A DNA stretch of 64,000 nt, from contig CM049311.1 in assembly GCA_026874595.1 (NCBI GenBank), positions 78,004,453 through 78,068,452 on the forward strand, in the 5' to 3' direction. The notes under the pieces are model-generated. The model had not been told where the DNA came from and made no database searches. It saw only the letters and a program-made list of their open reading frames with translations. Positions within the stretch are counted from its first letter, which is position 1. Each line of letters starts with the position of its first letter. Positions 1-11,549 of this stretch are shown in pieces. The position numbers and the translations under genes are program-made. The DNA is from Sipunculus nudus (Eukaryota; Annelida; Sipuncula; Golfingiida; Sipunculidae).

Positions 1-930
1 GAAATCTAAAATAAATGTTAAAACGAAAGGGTAAATTGTATGTGCGTTTAGTTTTATAAACAGTCTGAAACTCTTGTCCCTTCGTTAAAGTGTTTATAAT
101 TGGACCGTTGGTAATTTACAAACATCTTCAAAGGTGTAAGATCCAGTGTTTATTAAGTCAAACCCATCAGTCGTGCAGGCGATTACAAACAAATGAAAGT
201 ATTACATTTGATCAGCATAATATGTTAACTAACACCACAAATTTACCAGGATTTTAAACGATCCCCCCAGTGGTGATCGGCGGGGAAACTGCAGCAAAGC
301 AACTCAACCTTTACGCCTTTTTAGACGCTTTCCACTAAGACATCAGGTCTTTTTGATCATCTCCATGTTCACCGCCACCTTAATCCCACATACTACTATT
401 TTCATGTGACCTAAATGGGTCAGTTTTACCGATTTTTGAAGATTTGTCTCAAGACCTAACATCCCATCTACCTATTAAAAATCTAATCTTATATATATTA
501 AAGCTGGCCTAAGGCGATATACCTGCACTCATATGAGAGCAGACGTTTAGGCTTTACGGCTAGCCACTTTGTGTCCTAGCTGAGTGCTTTCTTAGGAATT
601 AAACAACGGAGCGTCTAGGGAAACTTTGCGACTGAGTGAAACATTTTATGGTTAATCCGAACACATTTACCAGCTAGCATCAACTAGAAAGCCCGCCTTT
701 TACAGTTTTATTAGCTCTGTGTGAAGTCGATTTAAATCCTTCGGAATTTGCAAGCCATCTTTCAGGAATGACGGTCTTCTTAAATAGACTGAGTCTCTTT
801 TTGTGATGGCAAACATTTCGGATAAATTCGGATAAATAGCTTTGGTGATAGCATTTTTTATGTTAGCTGAAAGCTTTTATAACATCTTTATAACAAATTA
901 TGCAATCAATTCGTGTTAATGATTAACTCG
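1..930. other. AT-rich sequence, no gene seen
   Basis: No open frame of note and no recognisable repeat. The sequence is AT-rich and unique within this window as far as I can see. Confidence 0.4.
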
Positions 931-1046
931 ATGCTCAATTCTAGGCCATAGAATTTAATTAAGTGGAATTTATAATTTCACATTAAGGTATACGCTCATC
1001 TCTAGGCCATAAAATTTTATTAAGTTGTATTTATGATTACACAAAG
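931..1046 (+). repeat. Two-copy tandem duplication (~61 bp)
   Basis: The word CTAGGCCATA occurs at 941 and almost identically at 1002. The surrounding AT-rich sequence (ATTAAGTGGAATTTAT against ATTAAGTTGTATTTAT) is alignable, giving two diverged copies about 61 bp apart. No coding potential. Confidence 0.6.
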
Positions 1047-1270
1047 AGGGAGAAGAGGGAGAAGATTTTGCAAATATTTTCTTAAAATGTATCAGGGTAT
1101 GTTATTAAATTATGTACATTAGTCTTTACATCACCACTATTTAGAAGTCGAGGAGGGGACTAACCGTAAAATTGTTTGCCATTTCACTCGTCATCGCAAA
1201 ATGAGCCTGAAGGTAGAGTTACCCTCGGTTGTAAAGTGCTCTATGTCCTACAGACTAGGCCAGAGCGGAA

Positions 1271-1492
1271 TAACGCTGAAGAAAAGCAACAGTGTAAATT
1301 CACAGCAGTCTGTTTCACGGGATGCGACCCGATCATCAGGTGAATGTGGTTAGAATGAAGCTAACGGCGTGGTTTGAAAAGCTTAGACTTAACGAGATTA
1401 TGCTTTGTGCGTTCGGGGGGAGCGTGTGAAAGACTGACACTGATCCCGTGAAACAGAATGTTGTGAATATACAGTGTCGTTTTTCTTCAGCG

Positions 1493-1495
<3 letters not shown>
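1271..1495. mobile_element. Small inverted-repeat (MITE-like) element ending in a TA microsatellite
   Basis: The left arm (1271-1323) begins TAACGCTGAAGAAAA and ends TCTGTTTCACGGGAT. The right arm (1443-1495) is its reverse complement with a handful of mismatches over about 53 bp, and ends TTTTCTTCAGCGTTA. The spacer is about 120 bp and non-coding. A TA lies at each outer edge, and the right TA merges into the following (AT)n run. This would fit a TA target-site duplication of a Tc1/mariner-type MITE, but the family is inference. Confidence 0.6.

Positions 1496-1553
<58 letters not shown>
1494..1553. repeat. (AT)n microsatellite, ~30 units
   Basis: Uninterrupted AT dinucleotide run of about 60 bp, directly abutting the right arm of the preceding inverted-repeat element. 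Confidence 0.95.
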
Positions 1554-3380
1554 CATGCGAATGAGGGTGTTTTCTCTACTCTTCTCTCTTTGGGGTTTCC
1601 CATTATTAGCATATGACAGTAGTTAGTGGGTTTCCTATTTCCTTGCCGACATGCCAATAACACTTCAGGTTATTTCTTAAATTAATTTTCCTCCCTAGGC
1701 GATATCCAGGCGAAATAATTCCAAATTAATTGATTACCTATCTTCGAGCTTAGTGGATATGTCTGCGGCTGACAGTTAATGTATTATATCGTATTACATG
1801 TATTGGCCTTTTACATCCAGAGCTATTACTGTCCTTCCGTTATCAATCAGCAGAACTGTTGCAGCCATATATACTAGTCAGAACAAATACAAAATGGATA
1901 CCCCCTTCAAAGAATATCATAATTACCTCACTCTCACCATGTTTTGGACAATATATTTTGGTTTATGAAAGTTATTTCTTCTCAGGTTTCAGCGCTTTCG
2001 TTTTCGTGATTAAATGTTTTATATAAATCACCCTCAATTACGAACTATCATAAACATACTATAGGCTTACATTAATGGGAATTGAGAATGTTGACGCATA
2101 CCTAACATATTTTATAATTTTAATATGAGATCCGCAGTTAAAAAAGATTATTAAGGAATATATTAATTATTAGTCCGGCAGCCAAAGGTAATTTTTTTTG
2201 GCTAAAATTTTTTTATGGTCTTAAGTATTTTCTTTGTGGATTTTGTTCGCTTACATATTACGTGTGAAATATATGTTGCTTGGTCCTCTGTAAGCCTCAG
2301 GCATTTTTGTTAATCAGCATTAAACAAAATGGCCGCCAAACTAATGCGAAAATAGCAAAGTGCCACAATTACCTTTACGTTTGACATAGAGGGACATCCA
2401 ATACATGTATTCTAGGGTATTATGACCCAAAGAATCCATTTTTTTGGTATTGTTTTAGTCATAATGACCACCATATTCAATGTAGCCGTTCTCCTATTTG
2501 AAAAAAAAAATTCAAATTCTATTACCGCTTATGAAGGCCATACATTAGTAACTAAAAAGAATGAAGTGCTGATGTAGACAGAGCATACAACAAACCAGGG
2601 AAGTCAAACAAAAAAATATTCATCCTAAATCTGTGAATGTTAGCGGCCACATGTGGAAATCAACAGTAAGTTAACCTTTGACAAAATATGTAAAGACTGT
2701 ATGACTACCTACTTATTTTTTTGGCCTGATATACCCCCTCAGCAATCAGTATAACTGCTATCACTGCTGATACAACAAATGCTGCTACTCCTACTTCAGT
2801 CGTAGTTAAAGTAGTAGTAGACATAGTAGTTTATACTTTTCTTATTTTCTAGACATTTGTAATATGTAGTCAAAATTATGATGGTTTAAACAATAATTCC
2901 AATCCGGATAACTGTGATTTAAAATGGATGATACAGCTCAGATCTTTATGATAATTGGTCGTTCTGAGAGGCTGTTTTAGTTATAGAGTCTGCGTCATTG
3001 TGTTATAAAAATCCTTTCTTAACTTCAATCCGCGTGACACATGAAACTTAGGGTTCTGTACCTCTATGTGGAAAAAAATTACAAAGCACACAGAGTTTCA
3101 GCTTGTTCTACGTTCGAAAACTGGCAACTTATTGTATCATTGTATGCTTCCAGTAACATAATTCCAGTAACCATGAGCCTAACATAGGAACGTGGGGGAA
3201 AGAGTTTCAAATGACGTCATCTTTGAAACCAATACCAGGGTTTTTCTTCGATTGCAATAACAACAGTAACACAAAACCATATTTTTTGTTCTAAAATGTA
3301 CTAATCTTAAAATGGCAAGGAACTACTTATTCAAAAGAATCTAGAGCTTTCTATTAAAAGAACTGGCGTGATATTATTTA
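1554..3380. other. Unannotated AT-rich DNA
   Basis: No ORF above background, RNA gene or clear repeat was recognised. There are homopolymer A and T runs and a short GTAGTAGTAG stretch near 2811. Confidence 0.4.
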
Positions 3381-3388
3381 ATAAGCAC

Positions 3389-3695
3389 CAGGGGCGTAGT
3401 CAAGGGGGTACGAAAGGAGGGGAGCCCCGCGCGCGTGTGTGTGTGTGGGGGGGGGGGGGGATGGGGGTATCTTGCGGGGCTTGGGATTACAAAGAAAAAG
3501 TTTGTTACCTGCATATGAAAGTGTACGGTTATGAACCTTGACGTAAATATGACTGGTATTTCCATATTTCTATACTTTAATACTTTAGTTTGCTTTGCAG
3601 ATATAACTGTCTGTAAAATTTTCCCACCAGTTAAATATTTTGTCTGATTGGGGGGGGGGGGGCAGGCCCTCTGTGGCACTCCCCTAGATACGCCA
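3389..3695. mobile_element. hAT-like MITE (307 bp)
   Basis: The left end is CAGGGGCGTAGTCAAGG. The right end read in reverse is TGGCGTATCTAGGGGAG, an imperfect terminal inverted repeat. The flanks are ATAAGCAC (3381-3388) and TTAAGCAC (3696-3703), an 8-bp duplication with one mismatch, the size hAT transposases make. CAGGGGCG-type ends are common in the hAT superfamily (established knowledge). The interior has no transposase and carries two long G runs (3447-3460, 3650-3662). A 109-aa reverse-strand frame across it is compositional noise. Confidence 0.65.
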
Positions 3696-3703
3696 TTAAG
3701 CAC

Positions 3704-4980
3704 TGATTTATGACTTGGTTTTTATATGGTTTTGTAGTATAAATGACTAATAATCATTGCTTTTCTTACTATTTTCTTACTATTTTGATATCTGTTATGC
3801 AACCAGGTCGAATTGATATTACTATTCTGCCAAAACTAGCATTAACCAAGGGAGCTCTTATAAAAAATTATTTATTTGATACAGTAAATTCTTTTATGAT
3901 TGTACCCTATGTGAATCTTTCTCTTCTACAATGATGAAAATCATCCAATGTCTAAATTGATGTATCAATAACATCATGAAATAACATCAGTGAGTGATTA
4001 TTTGAAGTATTCTTTGCAAAAAGTAAAATAACGTAATGATATTTTGTTGATTTTATAAATACTTACGTTTTCACCGTTCATGAAACTACTATGAATTTTT
4101 CTCCTGCTCAATTGAGGCGCATCGCGACAGTTCATGTATCTACTTATGATATTTATTTAAATATTTTTAATACAAAAAATCCCTCCCCACTTTTTTTTTT
4201 CTGCGATACTTTTTTGATAAGGCAAACTGGTCCCATTATGACATGACCAACTTTTTTCTCCAGTTTTGTCGACATGACGTAGAAGTGAAACAGGGCGTGT
4301 TCAAGCATCATTGTAAGAAGTCAGCAGCTTACGTCTTAATTAATTAGGTTCTGTAGTCATTGCTCCAAAATGTGACGTCACCATTATTCCCTGTCATGTC
4401 CATTTCATACCGTTTTTTTTTTGGGTGTCGTTTAAGGTCAGGTGTTCAAAGAAAGCATAATCTGTGATACGTCTGCTATCACTTTTGTGAAGACATAACG
4501 CCGATAAAGCGTTATGTATATACGATATATAATACTATTGAGCGCATGTTTCAACAACATGCTGGGAACCCACAATTCTTTCGGTGGTGTGCCTGTGTAT
4601 GCGTTCAGATATTTCACAAAATGTTCCAACTTTTGCGGGTATGCTTTTCGACCCATGAACATACCACGATACACTGTGTACACATAACGCTACATCGATT
4701 TCATAGCACCTGAAACTATACAATTGACCATAGCAAACACTTAAATCTATATTCACTTAAGTGGAGAACAGTTTCGGGCAGCAGATTACAGTGAAGGGCA
4801 GATTACCTCTTTGAAACCAGAGTTTGCCGATATGTCCAATAAAGGTTTAACGAGTCGTGGTCCTGTTTAATAAGGATACTTTAAAGTGGTAAATCAAGTT
4901 ATGTTGTAGAGATTAATTAAAGTCCTGGGCAGACAGGGAAAAACTAGTGGTTCATGGGCCATGACGCTCAGCTGAATTCA
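3704..4980. other. Unannotated AT-rich DNA
   Basis: Short open frames exist on both strands but none has a recognisable domain. No repeat was identified. Confidence 0.35.
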
Positions 4981-4984
4981 AGGA

Positions 4985-6400
4985 ATGTTGAATAATGAAC
5001 AAAATGACTGCCAGAGTGCAAAATAGTCATGAATTTTGTAAAGAGTCCTTAGAAATGGGTTTTAGTGGGCTTTTCGACAGATGACCACTTCATTTGAAGG
5101 TCTCATAAATAGGAAAAAATGTGTAAAAATTTGAAAAAAAACACAGGTAATGCCACCAGTCTGCAGGAACTGATGAACACTCCATGATCAATATATAGCC
5201 AAAGAATCATGGCTATCAATACATTAGTTATTCATATACTGAAGCTTTTGTATAACATTTTTGATTATTTGGGGGAGGGGGATTATGAGCTGAACAGCTT
5301 GGAAGATAAGAGTAACGGGAACCTTATTTCAGATTTTCAAGAAGATTTTTTCGTGGACTTCCCTAGATGTCAAGTATGAAGATTCTAGGTCAAGGGGTTA
5401 CGATTAATGCCATGTTACAAGATGAGTTTTAATTTGAAGGTCTCAAAGATTGAGAAAAAAAATTCGTAAAAATTAGAAAAAATACAGGTGGTGCCACAAG
5501 GATACAGGAACTGATGGAACACTCCATGGATTATATTCATGCAAAGAATCATGGTAATCAATGCAGTAGTTATTAAGATACTTGAGCTTTTGTATCAAAT
5601 GTTTTATTATTCTCGGGGGTACTTACAAGACCGATAGCTCAAAGAATATGGGTAACAGAGACCTTATTCCAGGTTTCCACAGAGACTTTTCATGGACCTC
5701 CCTTGATGTAAAGTTAGAAGATCCCAGGTCCAGCAGTTACGATTTTAACATATGACAGCTTCTTTGAAGGTCTCTAAACAGAGAAAAAAAATCGTAAAAA
5801 CTGGATTAAATACAGTTGGCACCACCAGGTTAAAGGAACTGATGGAAGACTCCATGATCAATATTCATGCAAAGAATCATGGTGATCAATGCAGTAGTTA
5901 TTCAGATAATTGAGCTTTTGTATCAAATTTATGATTTTTTTTTTGGGGGGGGGGGGGGTGAATTATGAGCCGAACAGCTCGGAGGATAAGAGTAACAGAG
6001 ACCTTATTTCAGATTTCCAAGTAGACTTTTCAGGTCTCAAAAATACAGGTGGCGGCACCAGGTTACAGGAGCTGATGAAACACTCCATGATCGATATTCA
6101 TGCAAAGAATAATGGTGATCAAAGCAGTAGTTATTATGATACTTGAGCTTTTGTATCAATTTTTTTATTATTCTGGGGATACTTACGAGACTGTTGGCTC
6201 GGAGAATATGGGTAACAGAGACTTAGTTTCAAGTTTCCAAAGAGATTTTTATGGATCTCCCTGGATGTCAAGTTAGAAGATTCCAGGTCCAGCGGTTACG
6301 ATTTGTGCCCTGTTAACGGACGGACGGCCGGACTGCCGGACGGACGACGGACAAAGAGTGATCGCTATAGCTCAGATGACTTTCAGTCAGCTCAGCTAAA
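4985..6400 (+). repeat. Tandem array of ~335-bp units ending in a GGACGGACGG block
   Basis: The anchor TTGAAGGTCTC occurs at 5093, 5433 and 5763. A deleted fourth unit shows GGTCTC at 6032. Each unit also carries AACTGATGRAACACTCCATG, TGAGCTTTTGTAT and GAGACCTTAT-like blocks in the same order. The last unit runs into GGACGGACGGCC, then a tail containing CAGCTCAGCTAAAA. The GGACGGAC plus AGCTCAGCTAAAA end resembles abundant bivalve repeats, possibly the Pearl/Helitron-like non-autonomous group. That resemblance is from memory and unverified. Non-coding. Confidence 0.7.
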
Positions 6401-6409
6401 AATTGTATC

Positions 6410-7204
6410 CAATATATCCAGCGACGTCGGCGCAAAAACATAAAACACGTGGAAATTTATTATTATCTGGATATAAATAATTTATTTCGTGACGTATGAA
6501 CCATTATGTTCCCAATATAATTTTCCTTTTAGTATGAAGAAAAAATTTGATTCGTTATAAGTATTAACACGTTAATATTACATTCCAAGTTTGTTGTTTA
6601 TCGCATGCTTGCTCAGCAAGTGTCGCAGGAGAAGACAAAATTCCAACATGTTCAAGAATATAGAGGCAAAATAAAAGTTCAATAAACCAAGTATATTTAT
6701 TTTTCGAGACACACGTCACCCCAGACAAACATTTCAAATTCTACTGTGGCCCATTAGGTTGTAATAATGGTAAGTCCTTCACGTGATGTCTGGGACGCTA
6801 AGGTTTTATTAGTCTTTTTACTGGGTCTACGAGTAACATAACTGTCACTTCAACATATTAACTGGTCACAGACCTTTGTTTCTCACATTTCTCTTTACGT
6901 TTTCATCTCAGTTTCGGTTACAATAAACTAACATTTTATTGACTGATTGTCGCTGTTCCATGGCGCCCTACCAGCACAACGGATAACGAAATCTTTGCAA
7001 AGTCGATGTTTTTCATTCCTATTCCTAGTTATAAATTCCCACTTCACTTTCGTAAATCTGAATTGAAATGTTCAAAATATAACTCAAGTTCATTGCCTTT
7101 GAATAAGAATTAAAGTAACCATGCAATATGAATAAAGTGTAGTTTATTTAGGCCTTTATTGTTTTTTTTTCGGTTTTATATGCCTTCGTCTAGGAAAAAT
7201 CCAG
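6410..7204. other. Unannotated AT-rich DNA
   Basis: Nothing recognised. No repeat of another part of the window was noticed. Confidence 0.35.
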
Positions 7205-7541
7205 AATGGGGTACTTTTGAACAAGGTTATTGTTATTTACGGTAACTCCCGCTTTTGCTTATCAGCGCCATCTTGTGTACATTTAGTGAAAGACATAACG
7301 TTTGAGTAAGGCATTAAACTGGCTAATTTCTTTGTATATTCTTATACATATGAGTGGATCGCCAACAGGAATACATAAAACTTCACTAGATTGCGTTGAA
7401 ATATGATTAATGTTAACGTTTAATCGAAAAGATAGATATCTTAAACTTTTAAATCGTTCAAAGTTTGAATACTAGATGGCGCTGATAAGCAAATACGGGA
7501 ATTACCGTAAGTAACAATAATTTTGTTCAAAAGTACCCATT
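7205..7541. mobile_element. MITE-like element with ~70-bp terminal inverted repeats
   Basis: Left arm 7205-7276 and right arm 7471-7541 are reverse complements with few mismatches. The outer ends read AATGGGGTACTTTTGAAC and GTTCAAAAGTACCCATT. The inner part of both arms contains GATGGCGCTGATAAGC. The spacer of about 195 bp is non-coding. I could not define a target-site duplication with confidence. Superfamily unknown. Confidence 0.65.
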
Positions 7542-7611
7542 GATATGCAATCAATATGTTTGAGCGAATATCTGTGGTTTTATCAAGATTTCACAAATTT
7601 GTCTTCGAGAT

Positions 7612-7672
7612 ATTACGTGGTTCGAACCGGGACCTTCTGTTCCCAAGTCCAACGCCTTAACCACTAGCCTTA
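7612..7672 (-). repeat. tRNA-like sequence (SINE head or tRNA pseudogene)
   Basis: Read on the minus strand there is an A-box-like AGTGGTTAAGGCG followed by a perfect B-box GGTTCGAACC (7619-7628) at tRNA-like spacing. The acceptor stem and a clean cloverleaf are not apparent, so a tRNA-derived retroposon or pseudogene is more likely than a working tRNA gene. Confidence 0.45.
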
Positions 7673-7719
7673 ACAATTTCTTTTCCCCTGTATTGGATAC
7701 ATTACTGGTTTCCTCTGAT

Positions 7720-9560
7720 TGCTGTGAGCAAGTCAATATTGAAAGAAAACTTAAACTTCTACGATATATTAACGGGTTACAAAGCTGTACGTGTTATATT
7801 AACACCGCCAAAGTTACGTGGCCAGAGTCCCAGGAAGAAACTTAAATGTCAATGTAACAACTCATTTTTGCATATCCTATTCGGGGACTTCAACAAATTG
7901 ACTGTTGAGCGTTTAAACTATCAAGACTCTATCATGTTTAGCACTTACAGTTATATAGTTATTATTGTAATTAGAGCCTAGACTTGCACCAAACTATCGC
8001 GGTCTTTAAGAACATAACGTGTGTAAACTACTACAATGTCTGTAAACGTCTCTTTGGGTGATATCGATCACCTGTAGATAAATAACACACACACACAGAA
8101 AGGATAGGCGGTTTTGTACGTTTTCACAAAATATGAAGACATTCAAGTTAAAAGCAAATTTTTAGTAATGAACCCAGGTTAGCAGGCTTCATTGTTTGAT
8201 CCATGTCGATCCATGCACTAAAGAAATGTTAAGATTTTTTTTATATATTGCTAACACTTTATATCGTGAACGGGCATTCATGCGGTATTAACGACGCATA
8301 CACGATGATTAAAGGTGGTAGCACCAGCATTTTATCAATGCTATCGAAGAACTTAGTCATTTCGATTTTTAGCACTGATCCTCGAACCGCTGTTGAAGTA
8401 TTTCTTGTTTTGTTGGATATTCGCCCAAATGGATTAATTTAAGGTTAAGGTCATTCTCCTGATTCTCCTGGCCACGTCGTCCTTCGTCCTCTATGCACGT
8501 GTTAGGTTAAAAAATCCGTGAAATATATATTTTTCGAGTTATCTCAATCGAAGCTATTTCATGAGCGACGGCGGCCAGCGGTCTTGGAGCCAGAGTATCG
8601 CCGTCTTATCGTCTTCGGATAAATTAATCCAGAATATTGAATTTCTTGCTTCAATATCATGGCTTGCAATTCAGGTGCACATGGTACCTAGTAAATACTA
8701 TGAAAAGGACGTTGTAAATACTTTTTTATTTAAAGTTATAATACAATAATATTGAGCACCAGAAGCTAGTCAAGGTGTGTTAAGCATATTTCTAAACAGC
8801 CCCACAGCATATAAAATCTCGTACATGTATATGTACACTTAACATAAATGGGAAACTAAACAATTTAAAATCACTAATTTTCCATTTGATATTCCGAGCT
8901 TTTTGCGGCATTATAATATGAATATCAGCGTTATTCAATTATGAAATAATTTCAGCAGTCACTTCGAAGGCAAGCATCAGACCTGTAAAACTACCACCGT
9001 AATGTATGTTTCTTCTCTCCTCCCTGAAGATTGGTGCGTCCGCAGCAATTATTAAAGGCCGATCAACGTTTACGTTCTGTTCTGATTTCCTTTTGCTTTC
9101 TTTGCGGGAAACTTTACCAGAGATGTCTTTACCTGGAAATAGCGTGACATATAAATTGGTTCGACGGCCACTTTCCTCCAATCTATTTCTTAATTGAGCA
9201 GACTGTAACTGAGGTCATCTGCGCTTGCTTGCGGCAAAGGTTGTCTGCAAAAGAGACATCGGCAGGTACTCGGATATTAAAACTTTCAGACAGCCTAAAT
9301 TAAGTCGCGTTTCAGAACAGACATATCAGTTTAGAATTCCCATCTTGATGTCAACCATGCTGAAAGATTATTGTTCCTTTAAGACAACATTTGTATGGAT
9401 TTTCCTCTGACTGGGTGACAACAACATGCATTGTCTAGAGGGACGATTAAGATCTATGACTGCAATATTGAACCTGCAAAACGTGCAGGGAAATAAAAGT
9501 AATCAAATTACAAGGGCTAATTAATTTCATTTTAAAAAGGAAACTGTTTAACATCTTTCA
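7720..9560. other. Unannotated DNA, several short frames
   Basis: Short frames at 7724-7981, 8248-8442, 8939-9197 and 9225-9410 have no recognisable domains and no codon signature that I can defend. No repeat was found. Confidence 0.3.
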
Positions 9561-9562
9561 AA

Positions 9563-9614
9563 ATGAGTGTTCGTGGTGTTCTGTCTTCCCTCCGACAAAT
9601 TATGAACGAAAATG
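9563..9614 (+). CDS. Candidate first coding exon, possibly FMC1-like (speculative)
   Basis: A start codon in good context (A at -3, TCAAAATGAG) opens a short frame, MSVRGVLSSLRQIMNENG. It runs to a plausible splice donor, ATG|GTAAAT, at 9614/9615 (phase 1). Without splicing the frame hits a stop five codons later. The pattern RGxLxxLRxIxxxxG resembles the start of FMC1-family mitochondrial ATP-synthase assembly factors, as I remember them. I could not find a second exon downstream. A 17-codon match is weak evidence and chance is a live alternative. Confidence 0.2.
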
Positions 9615-9616
9615 GT

Positions 9617-10230
9617 AAATATTTATTCTAATATGTGAGTAAACGTTGTTAATATTAGCCTAAATTGGTGTACGACATATGCTCTTTAATTTGGTTTGTT
9701 AATTTAGATGTTTTCTTCTGTCGGAATTGGTCCCTCTTGAAGCCATATAAAAAGATAATGGGGTGCATGGGGCGATATTATTGGCAGGTATGGATGTGTG
9801 GGTGTAATATTATTGACCTCGGCTTGGGTGGCTTCACGGTTCAAAGTCGGCCCTGAAAGTCTAATTTGAATTCCCGCGGATCCGTGTAATTAACGTTATG
9901 ACGTTACAGACACGATGGTTAATGCTTGACCAGTTAAAGCAGCGTGAAGGGATCTTCTGTTCAAAATTACACTACACACCTAATGTATAGCAACCGATTT
10001 TATCCTAATTTAAGCCATGGTTAACGCCACCTTTGTCGCCTCAAAAGGCGTATACTCTATTTGTCTGCTAATATCTGCAGAGATAATTGTTTTGTAGACC
10101 GCTGCTTAAAACACTGATCAGCCTCTAACATAGAAATTAAGGATGATCCCAAAGTGACTGTTAATTATTCTAATGCCAAAGATCCGCGCCGAAAAAACGT
10201 TTTTACAAGTGAAAGATTGGCTTATTTACT
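9617..10230. other. Unannotated DNA
   Basis: No recognisable gene or repeat. Confidence 0.35.
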
Positions 10231-10233
10231 AGT

Positions 10234-10316
10234 ATTATCCCCCTTTGGTTGGTAACACTAAAAAATCCCACACACATTATCCCCCTATGGTTGGTAACAC
10301 TTAAAACCCCACACAC
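10234..10316 (+). repeat. Two-copy ~43-bp tandem duplication
   Basis: ATTATCCCCC followed by TGGTTGGTAACACT and CCCACACACA occurs twice in succession with minor differences. Confidence 0.75.
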
Positions 10317-10319
10317 ATC

Positions 10320-11440
10320 TTTGGGTCATCAGTTAGTGACGGAGGAAGCCTAATGGAGAGAAGTTATTCCATTCCTATTGACAACCTGATAAGGTCGAGA
10401 CCAAGTTGAATGGGAAGCTCAGTAAGGCGTGCAAATTATTCGTTAGATGTTGAAATTATGTCAGAAAGAATAATTATTTTGGAGGCGCAAATTACTGCTC
10501 CATAACAAACCTCATTTCACCAAGACTGAATTTACGATATTCTTGGAAAAAACATACATTAGGTTTCGACTTGTTAGTTTATTTTATATTGCAGTTCGGC
10601 CGGTAATGATGGTTTTAAATTTAACAGGGACTACCACTGATTGGGATGGCGGGTATATACCCACGGTGAGGTAAATGTGGGTATATTGTTAAAATGTATT
10701 TAAACTCTATTCACAAATAATTTAAAATTAAATAATGCAACGTAAATATAGATTACCATGTCAGAAAGAATTCAATAATGAAACTGGCGATTGTCTGTAT
10801 CAACGACAGGTGTATGTTATAATTTCAGTAGCAATAAGCAAATCTTCTCTTTTAGATATTTAGTTATCTGCTGAGATAACTAGAAAATAACAATAAGTAT
10901 AATATACGTTTTTCATACTGGTAAATATCACTGATCATAAATATGTGCATGAAAATTAAGTATCGGTTAAAGTTAAACTTTATCTGTTAATGCGTTAAAA
11001 TAATTAAAAGATGTCAAGCAAAATATATAATTAATGTAAGCCCTAAATTATACAAACAACTCTAGGTGTGATTTTCTTTTAAGGTTTCAACAAGAGGTTT
11101 GATGGCAAATGTGATTTTCTGACCCAGTGATCACGTTACATCAGTTCTGTAACGCCTAAAACACCTAACAACTGCCTCAAATGACAAGGAGTTGGCGGTG
11201 TGCCAAGAACGTTCCGACCAATGACAGTTGGATGTAGTGGATTTCCCATGTTTGGATAGCGTAGGTTACAAATGTTGGGGCAGGTCTTGCTCTTTTACGG
11301 AATGGAAAAGATGTGTTGCCACTAAACCTGAACTGTATTAAACTTATCTTTTTTTTCAGTTTAGTAATTAGTTTTTCAGTAATTACATTTAGTAATTAGT
11401 AATAATAAGTTAATAAATAATAGTTATTATTAGTATATAT
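10320..11440. other. Unannotated AT-rich DNA
   Basis: Nothing recognised. There is a short simple duplication of TTTAGTAATTAG around 11360-11400. Confidence 0.35.
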
Positions 11441-11542
11441 ATAAAAACATACACACACATATATTTATATGTATATATATATATATTTGTATGTATGTAT
11501 ATGTAGAGATAGAGACAGAGAGAAAGACAGAGAGAGAGAGAA
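11441..11542. repeat. Compound microsatellite (TA/CA/GTAT/GA)
   Basis: ACACAC, ATAT, GTATGTAT and a GAGAGACAGAGAGA stretch occur in succession. Reverse-strand frames across it are simple-sequence artefacts. Confidence 0.85.
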
Positions 11543-11549
11543 GAGATAC

